Translations under genes and position numbers: made by a program | Shown here: positions 41,553 to 50,788 of the stretch, piece after piece | Layout: the number at the start of each line of letters is the position of its first letter | Numbering within the stretch: the first letter of the stretch is position 1 | Assembly (NCBI RefSeq): GCF_011405515.1 | Contig: NZ_AP022671.1 | Coordinates: 4,393,501-4,457,500, forward strand | DNA: 64,000 nucleotides | Direction of reading: 5' to 3' | Source of the DNA: Nitrospira sp. KM1 | GTDB lineage: Bacteria; Nitrospirota; Nitrospiria; Nitrospirales; Nitrospiraceae | The notes under the pieces: model-generated | The model's database searches: none | What the model saw: only the letters and a program-made list of their open reading frames with translations | What the model was told of the DNA's origin: nothing

Positions 41553-43343
41553 ATGAGCGGCACGGCAATTGATCTAGTGGCCATATCCCTCGTTGTGTGC
41601 TTGCTCCTGGCTGCGGGATGCGGTGGCAGCGACGGAACCAACGGAGGAGGAACAAGCGGGAGCGACGGGCCTCAGGCAGCGGATCGTCCTACGTACTATA
41701 TCGATCCGACCTGTGCCGTAAATGGTAACGGCACCACGACTACGTGCGGTGTCAATGGACCATTCAATAGCTGGAAGAGTGTCGCGCCGTGGGCCGCCGG
41801 CAATGTTTACGCCGGGAAGGGCGGGGCATCCGAAGTCACGAACCTGGGAATACCGGTCAGCGGGTCTCCGGGCGCGCCGATTACGATCACCTCTTATGGG
41901 GCCGGACAATTTACTTTCGTCTCGACAGGAGCCATACCGTTGTATGCGCATGGGAGGGATCACCTCGTCTTCGACAACATCGCCGTTCGTTCGAGCGCGA
42001 CCCATTGTCTCTACTTCGGAGGAGTCGGCTCTGACATTCTCGTGCAAAACAGCACGTTTCTTTCGTGCGGTGCAGATGGAGTCGGGACGGCGGGCGTGAC
42101 GGTTGACGCGGAAAACGCGACGGCCCTGTATACCCACTTCGTGGTGCACAACAATAATTTCACGGACATTGTGGGACCCGCGTTCGCCATACACATTTCC
42201 AGTGCCAACCAGGGGGCCTGGGAAGATCTGGCGATTACGAACAATAACATGACCAACGTGGACAACGGGGCAAGCTCCTCGGGAGCGATCATCATCATCA
42301 TCGAAACCGGAGCGACTGCGACCTATTCGAACATCACGATCACCCACAATGACTTGACGCGGGTCAATGATGAACTGGACCCGGCGGTGTCGTCGGTCTT
42401 TCCACCCGCATCGATCAAAGTCTCGCAAAGCGTCATCGATCATCCCATTGCAACGGCCAGACGATTCTTCGGGGTCAATATCTCGAACAACACCATCACA
42501 GACGGCGCGGGGGGAATATACGGTTCCTACTGGGGAAGTGCGCCCACGGCTCCCAGGAATACCATCAGCCACAATACCGTCTCGAACGTGTATACCGCCG
42601 CGGCGATCGGCTTCAATGCCATGACGGACGTACTCGTCTCTTCCAACGATATCAGCTCGATTTCTACGGGGAAGGGGCTGGGGTATTGGGACGGCATGGG
42701 TCTCGACATCGATTACGGCAGCTCGCAGATCGAAGCGGCGCACAACCTTATCCGTGATTGTTTGGGGCAAGTTTCCAACCTCACCGAGGACCACAACACA
42801 CCGGGTGAACTTAGCGGGCAGGGGATTATCACCTTTTCTACCAACAGCTCAATCATCCATGGCAATCTGTTGGTCAGAAACCGCCACGGTCTTGTGGTCG
42901 GGGATGAGACGAACTTGGATCTCCCGGGTTTTTCGCCGGGACCAAATGTGTGGGCCAATAATACGGTCGTCGGTTCCACCTTTTCCGGTATTGGTCTCGT
43001 CCGTGACGCCGCACTTCCCCAAATCCACACGTTCGTCAACAATATCGTGGTAGGCAGCGGAGCGGCCGGCCATGGAGGCTATGGATTCCGCAATGGTACC
43101 CCCAACCCGCAAATCATGACGACCAATCTGTTTTTCAACAACGCTTCGGGAGATTACTTGAGTCAACCTCTTCATCCGACGGATATCACGGGAAAGGACC
43201 CGTTGTTTCTAGGATCGGCCGATTACCGGCTGCAGCCGGCTTCTCCTGCTCGCGCCGTAGGGACATATTGGGGACCTCAGTGCAGCGACATACGAGGAAC
43301 TCCCTGCGTAGCAGGACAGGTCTCTCTAGGAGCGTATCAGTAG
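41553..43343 (+). CDS. Beta-helix lipoprotein, paralogue
   Basis: The frame is open from 41445, inside the preceding gene. The ATG at 41553 gives a lipoprotein signal, AISLVVCLLLAAGCGGSDG (lipobox LAAGC). 596 aa. It has Asn-ladder repeats (NNNFTDIVGPAFAI, ITNNNMTNVDNG, ISNNTITDGAGG) and the same ends as 33778 (YYIDPTCAVNGNG; WGPQCSDIRG ... VSLGAYQ). It is probably anchored at the outer membrane and acts on, or binds, the polymer. Confidence 0.83.
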   Translation: MSGTAIDLVAISLVVCLLLAAGCGGSDGTNGGGTSGSDGPQAADRPTYYIDPTCAVNGNGTTTTCGVNGPFNSWKSVAPWAAGNVYAGKGGASEVTNLGIPVSGSPGAPITITSYGAGQFTFVSTGAIPLYAHGRDHLVFDNIAVRSSATHCLYFGGVGSDILVQNSTFLSCGADGVGTAGVTVDAENATALYTHFVVHNNNFTDIVGPAFAIHISSANQGAWEDLAITNNNMTNVDNGASSSGAIIIIIETGATATYSNITITHNDLTRVNDELDPAVSSVFPPASIKVSQSVIDHPIATARRFFGVNISNNTITDGAGGIYGSYWGSAPTAPRNTISHNTVSNVYTAAAIGFNAMTDVLVSSNDISSISTGKGLGYWDGMGLDIDYGSSQIEAAHNLIRDCLGQVSNLTEDHNTPGELSGQGIITFSTNSSIIHGNLLVRNRHGLVVGDETNLDLPGFSPGPNVWANNTVVGSTFSGIGLVRDAALPQIHTFVNNIVVGSGAAGHGGYGFRNGTPNPQIMTTNLFFNNASGDYLSQPLHPTDITGKDPLFLGSADYRLQPASPARAVGTYWGPQCSDIRGTPCVAGQVSLGAYQ

Positions 43344-43360
43344 GGCGGCGCCGTTCACTT

Positions 43361-43951
43361 ATGGATATCCTCGCAGTGTTCTATAACAGACTCTTGTATC
43401 GGCCGTACGTCCGCTCCCGGCTGAAACACGCAGGATCCGACTTCCGGCTGGGCTACTCATCTGAGTTTCTTCGGCCGGAACTGTTCCATGTCGGCAATAA
43501 TTTCTTCACCGGCCCTCACTGCTACTTCGATACGAATCAGTTCAGTCCCGTACGGATCGGCGACGATGTCATGTTCGGACCGTATTGCAAACTCATAGGA
43601 GGCAATCATGACTACAGCTATACCAAGGGGCCTCTTGCCGACAATCGATATCCCCGACCTCATCAGCAGGAAATCATCATCGAGAATGGAGTATGGATCG
43701 GGGCAAACGCCGTGATCTTAACGGGTGCTCGAGTCGGCGAGGGTTCGGTCATCGGGGCCATGGGATTGGTCAACCATTGTATTCCGCCGTACACCGTCGC
43801 AGTGGGAGTGCCGGCCAAACGTTTGTTCGCACGCTTCCGTGAAGACAAAGACTTGGCGGACATTCTGCGGAATGTCGGAAGTCGTTACACGGTCGAGATG
43901 GTGCGGGCCCTGCAGAAGCAGCATGGAGTAGAGGTACAACGCACTCGATGA
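43361..43951 (+). CDS. Left-handed beta-helix acyltransferase
   Basis: ATG at 43361 (MDILAVFYNRLLYRPY) is preferred over the earlier start. 196 aa, with hexapeptide text: IGDDVMFGPYCKLIGGNHDY, IENGVWIGANAVILTGARVG, VIGAMGLVNHCIPPYTVAVG, and His in NHDY as the catalytic base. It should O-acetylate the polymer. Overlaps the next gene by four bases. Confidence 0.88.
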   Translation: MDILAVFYNRLLYRPYVRSRLKHAGSDFRLGYSSEFLRPELFHVGNNFFTGPHCYFDTNQFSPVRIGDDVMFGPYCKLIGGNHDYSYTKGPLADNRYPRPHQQEIIIENGVWIGANAVILTGARVGEGSVIGAMGLVNHCIPPYTVAVGVPAKRLFARFREDKDLADILRNVGSRYTVEMVRALQKQHGVEVQRTR

Positions 43952-45117
43952 GCTCTATGAACGGGACCAAGAGAGAAGTCCCTCCCGTCGGAGTGATGGT
44001 GGTCGGACCGGACGCCCGCTCCCAGGGGGGCATCGCGGCGGTCATCGCGAATTACCGGCGCACCAGTTTTTGGAGAGAGTGCAACTGTGAGCATTTCTCG
44101 ACGTGCGCAGATTGGGCCTGGAAATGGGCCAGAATGCTGTATTCGGCCTGGAGAGGATGCGTCTTTGTCCCGACGGTTGTGTTCAAGAGGCCGGCTGTCG
44201 TCAGCATCCACACCGCCGACCGGAGCAGCTTTTATAGAAAGTTATTTTACATCGTCGTCGTACGGCTCTTCTCTATCCCAGTGGTGGTGCACGTGCACCC
44301 GGCATCATTCGTCGAATTTTTCGTCAAGGGGAATCGCTTGACGCGATTTGCAATCACAACGGTCGCCGACATCAGCAACCGCATCGTGTTTCTGTCAGAC
44401 ATTGCAGCAAGCCAGTTTCGCGAACTCTTCCCGCACACGCGCATGGCCGTGATTCCCAATCCCGTCGATGTAGACCGCTATGGCGTTGAGCCACGCGCAC
44501 CCATGAAAGACCATTACCGTATTCTGTTCATGGGGTGGATCGTCAGAGAAAAAGGCGTATACGACATCGTGGATGCGATGCCGGATGTGCTTGCGCGATT
44601 TCCCCAAGCGGAATTTCTGTTCGCAGGAAACAAGGAGACGGAGCAACTCAAGAATATGATCGACGAACGCCAATTATCCCGCCATGCGAAAGTATTGGGC
44701 TGGGTGGAAGGCCGGGAGAAGTATGAACTCTTGATGTCCAGCCGTTTATTATTGCTCCCCAGTTATTCAGAAGGAATTCCCAATGTTATTCTGGAGGCCA
44801 TGGCGAGCGGTCTTCCGGTGGTCACCACTCCCGTCGGCGGCATTCCGAGCGTCTTTGTCGAAGGCGAGACGGGCTACTTCGTGTCTCCAGGCAATCCACG
44901 AGAATTGAGCGCCCGGATCGTTCAAATGTTGAGCGATGACGAGGACTGCGAAAAGATTTCACGTTCGAGCCGTCAGAGGGTCAAAGCACTGTACGACCTC
45001 GAGGTCATTGGCCGTCAACTGGAGCACCTGTACCGCGAGTTTCAGCCGCAGCCATCCCAGATGGCATATGCGCGACCCAACGGAGATCAACATGTGCGGC
45101 ATCGTCGGCCTTTTTGA
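43948..45117 (+). CDS. Family 4 glycosyltransferase
   Basis: 389 aa, GT-B. GVMVVGPDARSQGGIAAVIA at the N-terminus, LFMGWIVREKGVYDIVDAMP and LPSYSEGIPNVILEAMASGL (EX7E) at the C-terminus. The 3' end overlaps the asnB start by 26 bp in another frame. Confidence 0.92.
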   Translation: MSSMNGTKREVPPVGVMVVGPDARSQGGIAAVIANYRRTSFWRECNCEHFSTCADWAWKWARMLYSAWRGCVFVPTVVFKRPAVVSIHTADRSSFYRKLFYIVVVRLFSIPVVVHVHPASFVEFFVKGNRLTRFAITTVADISNRIVFLSDIAASQFRELFPHTRMAVIPNPVDVDRYGVEPRAPMKDHYRILFMGWIVREKGVYDIVDAMPDVLARFPQAEFLFAGNKETEQLKNMIDERQLSRHAKVLGWVEGREKYELLMSSRLLLLPSYSEGIPNVILEAMASGLPVVTTPVGGIPSVFVEGETGYFVSPGNPRELSARIVQMLSDDEDCEKISRSSRQRVKALYDLEVIGRQLEHLYREFQPQPSQMAYARPNGDQHVRHRRPF

Positions 45118-46978
45118 CCCGGGGGGCCGGGGTATCACGGAAGAACAGTTGGCGCATATGCGCGATCAGATGGTCCACCGTGGCCCGAATGATGCCGGGT
45201 TCTTTGTTCACCGTGATCAGGATCTGTTTGTCGGTCTGGCTCACCGGCGCCTCTCGATCATCGATCTGTCGGAACTCGGCCGACAGCCAATGTCGACTTC
45301 CGATGCCCGGCTCTGGATCGTCTTCAATGGAGAGATCTTCAATTACGCCGAACTCCGCCGACTGCTCATGCAAACCGGACGGTACGCATTTCGCTCGCGC
45401 ACCGATACGGAGGTCATTCTCTATGGCGTACGTGAATGGGGGCTGGACGGCTGTTTGAAGCGGCTACGGGGAATGTATGCGTTCGCCCTTTTCGATGTCA
45501 CCGCACAGACTCTGACGATTGTCAGGGATCCGCTCGGCATCAAACCGCTCTATTACTCACGACAGACGGCCGGATTTGTTTTTGCGTCTGAGGTCAAAGC
45601 GATTCTTGCCGCGCCGGACGTGAAAGCCTCGCTCAACAGCGAGGCGTTATACCATTACCTTACCTTTGCCAGTGCTCCGGCGCCTTTGACGTTCTTCGAA
45701 GGCGTACAGAAACTGGAGGCTGGAACGTATCTGACTCTCGACAGGCGAGGCCGTGCGAATCACGTTCGATTTTGGGATCCGTTACATATTACGCCGGAAG
45801 TCTCGATGACCGAAGACGAGGCCGTGTCCGAGTTGCGACGCCTGTTGAGGCAGTCCGTGGCGAGGCGGATGGTGTCCGATGTCCCGTTCGGTGCGTTTCT
45901 CAGCGGCGGCGTGGATTCCTCGTTGAACGTGGCCTTGATGGCTGAGCTGCTTGACAAGCCGGTTGAAACGTTCTCGATCGGCATCAAGGACGATTCCTCG
46001 AACGAATTCGAATACGCGCGACAAATTGCGGGACGATTCAGAACCAATCATCACGAGTTAGTCATCGACGACGATGATTTCATCGATTTCCTCCCACGCA
46101 TGCCCTATTTCCAAGATGAACCGCTCGCCGATCCGGTCTGTGTGCCGATCTACTATTTGTCCAAGCTTGCACACGAGTCCGGCACTCCGGTGATTCAAGT
46201 CGGAGAGGGCAGCGACGAGCTCTTCGCCGGATATCGGATGTACCACTCGTTTGTGAAATGGGAACGCAGGCTGTTTCACCCGTACAGCAAATTGCCATCG
46301 GGGCTCAAGCAGTTAGTCCACCGGGTCGCGGCCCATCATGTCAGACCGGAAATGGCCGATGCGTTCAGACGTGCGATTGACGAGGAGCCCTTGTTTCTGG
46401 GAAATGCCATCGCATTTTGGGACAACGAGAAAAGACGCTTGCTGAATCATGAGGGGGGAAGCGTTTTGACCTCCGGCGCGTTGATTGCGGATATCGTGCG
46501 CCGACTGCCAGCGAGTGATTCTCTGGCACGCATCACCGGCATCGAGCTCAAAAACCGCTTGCCGGAACTCTTGCTCATGCGCGTCGACAAAATGAGCATG
46601 GCCCATTCGATCGAAACCCGCGTGCCGTTTCTCGACGAAGATGTGGTCGAGTTTGCGCTGACGATTCCGTCCCGCGTGAAGTGTCGGAACGGTGTGTACA
46701 AATACGTCTTGAAGCAAGCCGCCCGTGGCATCATTCCTGATGAAATCATCGACCGTAAGAAATGGGGGTTCTGTGGGTCGACGACCAACATGCTGACCCC
46801 ACGATTGGTCGGGTTTGCTCGTCAGCGCGTGTTAACAAGTTCTTTCATCCGTGAGCGCTTCCGGGTTGAGGAAATCAACGGGCTTTTCGAGTGTCACGGT
46901 CGCACGCCTCGATTCAACAGTTTTAAGATCTGGAACCTCCTTAATCTGGCCCTATGGCATGAATGCTGGTTCGAGTAG
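45092..46978 (+). CDS. asnB: AsnB-type glutamine amidotransferase
   Basis: The frame is open from 44936; the true start is the ATG at 45092, since MCGIVGLFDPGG puts the nucleophile Cys at position 2. 628 aa. N-terminal Ntn glutaminase (FNGEIFNYAELR, RTDTEVILYG), then the ATP-pyrophosphatase domain with SGGVDSS (271-277) and later EGSDELFAGYRMY. It resembles the amidotransferases of exosortase-associated exopolysaccharide clusters, where the acceptor is probably a sugar carboxylate or another cluster product instead of aspartate. Confidence 0.9.
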   Translation: MCGIVGLFDPGGRGITEEQLAHMRDQMVHRGPNDAGFFVHRDQDLFVGLAHRRLSIIDLSELGRQPMSTSDARLWIVFNGEIFNYAELRRLLMQTGRYAFRSRTDTEVILYGVREWGLDGCLKRLRGMYAFALFDVTAQTLTIVRDPLGIKPLYYSRQTAGFVFASEVKAILAAPDVKASLNSEALYHYLTFASAPAPLTFFEGVQKLEAGTYLTLDRRGRANHVRFWDPLHITPEVSMTEDEAVSELRRLLRQSVARRMVSDVPFGAFLSGGVDSSLNVALMAELLDKPVETFSIGIKDDSSNEFEYARQIAGRFRTNHHELVIDDDDFIDFLPRMPYFQDEPLADPVCVPIYYLSKLAHESGTPVIQVGEGSDELFAGYRMYHSFVKWERRLFHPYSKLPSGLKQLVHRVAAHHVRPEMADAFRRAIDEEPLFLGNAIAFWDNEKRRLLNHEGGSVLTSGALIADIVRRLPASDSLARITGIELKNRLPELLLMRVDKMSMAHSIETRVPFLDEDVVEFALTIPSRVKCRNGVYKYVLKQAARGIIPDEIIDRKKWGFCGSTTNMLTPRLVGFARQRVLTSSFIRERFRVEEINGLFECHGRTPRFNSFKIWNLLNLALWHECWFE

Positions 46979-47002
46979 CTGCAGGCACAACGGGACTTTT
47001 AG

Positions 47003-48124
47003 TTAGAGGCGGGATTGCAGAGACGGCGTATCCCTTACGAAAGCAGCCAGCCAATCCGCAATGAGTGCATGAGCAAACGGTTTCGGGTGGCCATCCTTCT
47101 TGTACTGGATTTCTTCGACTGAATGACCTTCATAAATGTTCTCGGCGACATCGACGTTGTCGATCAGTGACGAATCGGGAAGTGCCCCAGGCGGCATGTT
47201 TTGCGTCAACTCTGTTTTTCCATACAGCGGAATATTCAGGACAATGAGGGGAATCTCTCTCCTGGTCGTCTCGTCGGACACCGCTCGGAGGAGGCGTGAT
47301 GTCAGTTCTGTCTGCTCGCGGGTGAGCGTGGTGGACGATTCTGATTGTATGTCTTGCTGCTCCCCCAGCCGACGCGTGAAATACATAGAAAGTCGATCCC
47401 GAATGAAGTTGACGACGTGGGAATGCTGGCACAGAAATGAGTACCCGGGCAGCTGATAGAGCCGGTCACGCACATAAATTGCCGGGACAAACGCATGTTC
47501 AGTTCGTACGAGACGGCCATCTGTGACGCGAAACAGTTGGGATACGGCATTGTTGTAAGGATCGTTCGGGAAATAGGCCAGAATGACCAGGTCAGGATCA
47601 TACTGTAGACCAACCTGTTGCAGTTGAATCAATTCTTCCGCTGTTCCGAATCCCGACACAGCCATGTTGATGACTTCGGCCGGTCTTTGCCTCGACAGTC
47701 GGGCTTCAAGTACGGACGAGAACGTCTCATCGTCGCCGACCCCGTGCCCAAGAGCTACGGAATCTCCGAGCACGATGATTCTGAATACATGGGCCGGTTT
47801 CTTGATGCTATATTCCCTTGTTCCACGGAACCCCTGGGAATTCGTACTAAACTGATGCCGGTATTCTGGGACGATCATCTCGCCACGAACATTGCCGATA
47901 TTCTTCCTGATTCCATAGGGACTCGTTTCAACGTAACGTGGAACAATTGGTTGGGGATCGAAGAGCCGGAAATACACCTCGGCTGCGCCAAGAGCCAGCA
48001 TGATCGACAGGATCGCTAATCCAATATTGAACAGGACCTCTTTGAGGGAAATGGTCGCCCGGCCGGGCGTGATCCTGGCTGCGTGGGGCTTGGTATGATC
48101 GACTTGGGTGAGTTCCTCGTTCAT
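47003..48124 (-). CDS. SGNH/GDSL-type hydrolase-like membrane protein
   Basis: 373 aa. An N-terminal membrane segment (LFNIGLAILSIMLALGAAEV, about 31-50) is followed by the SGNH blocks: GDSVALGHG (120-128), Gly in VSGFGTAEEL, Asn in YFPNDPYNN, and DGHP near residues 344-347. It may deacetylate the polymer or transfer acyl groups. It is the only minus-strand gene in the cluster. It has no partner overlap and so may be controlled separately. Confidence 0.82.
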   Translation of the reverse strand: MNEELTQVDHTKPHAARITPGRATISLKEVLFNIGLAILSIMLALGAAEVYFRLFDPQPIVPRYVETSPYGIRKNIGNVRGEMIVPEYRHQFSTNSQGFRGTREYSIKKPAHVFRIIVLGDSVALGHGVGDDETFSSVLEARLSRQRPAEVINMAVSGFGTAEELIQLQQVGLQYDPDLVILAYFPNDPYNNAVSQLFRVTDGRLVRTEHAFVPAIYVRDRLYQLPGYSFLCQHSHVVNFIRDRLSMYFTRRLGEQQDIQSESSTTLTREQTELTSRLLRAVSDETTRREIPLIVLNIPLYGKTELTQNMPPGALPDSSLIDNVDVAENIYEGHSVEEIQYKKDGHPKPFAHALIADWLAAFVRDTPSLQSRL

Positions 48125-48636
48125 TACAGCGTCTCGACGATCCTTCGAACGATTTTCCTACCCGCTTGTCCATCTCACGAGAGAGGTCTTCTCAGACGTG
48201 CAGGCTTGCAAGCTTCTGTGCTGCCAGGATGATTTCAGCGGTCGACATGCTTGCCAGAACGTTCGTTCTCGCTCACACCTTCGCCGTGCGTTCCGTACTG
48301 TTTCGTAACTCACACACGGAACCCCGAGAACTATAGCATGGCGTTTCAGCAGGTTTGTTACATCTCCTTGAAGTTTAGAAGACACGGGCTCTTCTCGTTT
48401 AGCCAGAGGTCCCCGTCATGGAATGGACGTGACAATCCGGCACCAATCCTGGTTTCCCTCCAAGTACGCCGATTTCATCACATCGGCCTGTCTTTTCATG
48501 AGGATGCGAGGCGGCTCCTCTCATAGCCGCTGCCCATCATTCTTGACATTCTGTTAACACAATCTTGACACGTCTGGCGCGCGGGCACTTCCTGTGAATC
48601 GATAGACTGTGGCCAAGATTCTCCAGGAATGTCTTG
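48125..48636. other. Divergent intergenic region with three-unit repeat
   Basis: No gene seen. Carries the direct repeats at 48543-48569 and the TAGACT element at 48603. Confidence 0.45.
48543..48569 (+). promoter_or_regulatory. Triple 11-bp-period direct repeat
   Basis: CTTGA (48543-48547), GTTAA (48554-48558) and CTTGA (48565-48569), 11 bp apart. TAGACTGTGG begins 49 bp after the GTTAA, the same distance as at 35543. It precedes the 48637-53501 genes. Confidence 0.65.
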
Positions 48637-50784
48637 ATGAAGCAGGTCATACAACATTTCAGGACAGGTGTACTCAGTGTCGAATCCGTCCCGGCGCCTA
48701 CTATTTCTGACGGCGAAATCCTGGTCGCCAATCGGGTCTCGCTGATTAGTCCGGGAACGGAGAGAGCCACCGTCCAAGTCGCCAAAAAATCACTGATTGG
48801 CAAGGCTCTGGACCGTCCGCAGGAAGTACGCAAAGTCGTTGCGGCTCTCCAGAAGGACGGCCTGCTTGCCACGTTCCACCGGGTCCTCGATCGTCTCGAT
48901 ACTCCCGGCGCCCTCGGTTACAGCTCGGCCGGTGTGGTGCTGGCTGTCGGCAAACATGTCCAGGGTCTCTCTGTCGGAGACCGGGTGGCCTGTGCCGGAC
49001 AGAATTACGCGTCGCACGCTGAGATCATATCTGTTCCGACGCACCTGTGCGTGAAGCTCCCTGATGGCATCGCATTTGAGGACGCCGCGTTTGTCACGCT
49101 TGGTGCGATTGCGCTTCAGGGAGTTCGACAGGCCAAGCCGAGTCTAGGCGAGCGGATCGCCGTGATAGGGCTTGGTCTTCTCGGTCAACTGACTGTGCAA
49201 CTCCTGAAAGCTTGCGGCTGCGTCGTTCTGGCTTCCGACCCTGACGTGTCGAGACGTAATCTGGCCCATGAATTGGGTGCCGATGTCATCCCATCGCCGC
49301 AGGATTTGATCGAGGCCTCGCGTGCGTTCAGCCGAGGGGTCGGCATGGATGCCGTCATTATCACCGCAAGCACAGCTTCCAATGAGCCGGTGGAAACCGC
49401 CGGTGAAATTTCACGCCAGAAAGGCCGGGTCATCGTTGTTGGAGCCGTCGGAATGACGCTCCCGCGCGAGCCCTACTACAAGAAGGAACTGGACTTTCGG
49501 CTTTCGATGTCCTACGGCCCGGGCCGCTATGACAAGCAGTACGAGGAGAGGGGACACGACTATCCGATCGGGTACGTACGTTGGACTGAACAGCGCAACA
49601 TGGAGGCGGTTCTCGATCTATTAGGGCAGGGCAAGGTCAATACATCGAAGCTCGTGACGGACCGTTATCCGATTGAACGTGCAGAGGAAGCCTATGATCG
49701 TCTGAAAGCCGGTGCGGCATCGCCGATGGCCGTGCTCCTCTTCTATGCCGGAGAAACCGCAGATGGCTCGTCTCGAATGGTCTGCCGGGCCATCAGGAAG
49801 GCTGGAGCGGTTAGTCTCGGGATCATCGGAGCTGGACAGCATGTACGAGACATGTTGCTCCCACAGTTGACTGCCATCCGCAACGTGTCGATCGCAGCGA
49901 TCTGCACCGGGTCCGGTATTACGGCCAAGTTGATTGCTGAAAAGTACGAGGCAGGCTATTGCACGACCGATTTCCGCGCCATCCTCGGTGATGAGACGGT
50001 CAATTCCGTTCTGATCGGCACAAGGCATGATTCCCATGCCGACATCACGCTGGAAGCGCTTCATGCCGGCAAGCATGTGTTTGTCGAGAAACCTCTTTGC
50101 ATCACCGAGTCGGAGCTGGAGCGCATCGCGGAGCATTGGGAGCGCGCGGCTGCCGAGGGATTGCAGCTGTGGGTGGGATTCAATCGGAGATTTTCTTCCC
50201 ATGCGACCAAGATCATCGAGTTCTTCAACGGCCGGCGCAATCCCTTGGTCATGATCTACCGTGTCAACGCCGGAACGATTGCTCCGACGCACTGGATCCA
50301 GGATCCGTCGATCGGCGGAGGGCGAATCATCGGCGAGGCCTGCCATTTCATCGATTTCATGCAGGCCGTCTGCGGGGCTCGGCCGATCTCGATTCATGCG
50401 GTCCGCATAGCCAGTCATACCTCGGGCATCTCGGAAGATCAGACGATTCTCTCGATGACATTCAAGGACGGTTCCATCGGCACGCTCGTCTACACGGCCG
50501 GGGGCGATGCGGCTATTCCGAAAGAGCGCTTTGAAGCGTTCGGAGACGGCAAAGCCGTGATTTTGGACGATTTCACGACGACTGAATTCTGGGAAGGTGG
50601 AACCAAGAAACGCCACAAGACGGCGGTACGCGATAAAGGGTTTCAGGAAGAGATGCGGCAATTTACTGAAGCGGTCGTCGGGGCCGGCCGCAGCGGACCT
50701 ACATTCGAGGAGATCTACGCAGTGACGAGGACCTGTCTCTTGGCCCTGTCAGCTCAGAAAACCGGAGCGGTATACGACGTCTGA
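48637..50784 (+). CDS. Bi-domain oxidoreductase (MDR plus Gfo/Idh/MocA)
   Basis: ATG at 48637 follows AGGAAT; 715 aa. The first half is a zinc-alcohol-dehydrogenase-like reductase with Rossmann glycines in IAVIGLGLLGQLTVQLLKAC. The second half (from about 385) is a Gfo/Idh/MocA domain: SLGIIGAGQHVRDMLLPQL, then HAGKHVFVEKPLC with the conserved EKP Lys. The known family sits next to heparinase-like genes in exopolysaccharide clusters and is presumed to oxidise or rearrange a sugar. Paired with the heparinase gene, five bases downstream. Confidence 0.85.
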   Translation: MKQVIQHFRTGVLSVESVPAPTISDGEILVANRVSLISPGTERATVQVAKKSLIGKALDRPQEVRKVVAALQKDGLLATFHRVLDRLDTPGALGYSSAGVVLAVGKHVQGLSVGDRVACAGQNYASHAEIISVPTHLCVKLPDGIAFEDAAFVTLGAIALQGVRQAKPSLGERIAVIGLGLLGQLTVQLLKACGCVVLASDPDVSRRNLAHELGADVIPSPQDLIEASRAFSRGVGMDAVIITASTASNEPVETAGEISRQKGRVIVVGAVGMTLPREPYYKKELDFRLSMSYGPGRYDKQYEERGHDYPIGYVRWTEQRNMEAVLDLLGQGKVNTSKLVTDRYPIERAEEAYDRLKAGAASPMAVLLFYAGETADGSSRMVCRAIRKAGAVSLGIIGAGQHVRDMLLPQLTAIRNVSIAAICTGSGITAKLIAEKYEAGYCTTDFRAILGDETVNSVLIGTRHDSHADITLEALHAGKHVFVEKPLCITESELERIAEHWERAAAEGLQLWVGFNRRFSSHATKIIEFFNGRRNPLVMIYRVNAGTIAPTHWIQDPSIGGGRIIGEACHFIDFMQAVCGARPISIHAVRIASHTSGISEDQTILSMTFKDGSIGTLVYTAGGDAAIPKERFEAFGDGKAVILDDFTTTEFWEGGTKKRHKTAVRDKGFQEEMRQFTEAVVGAGRSGPTFEEIYAVTRTCLLALSAQKTGAVYDV

Positions 50785-50788
50785 TTGT

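Noticed and set aside
41574-42794. 406-residue minus-strand frame
   Set aside because: Antisense of the beta-helix lipoprotein gene; no ribosome site or domain.
49621-50661. 346-residue minus-strand frame
   Set aside because: Antisense of the bi-domain oxidoreductase, which has clear motifs on the plus strand.
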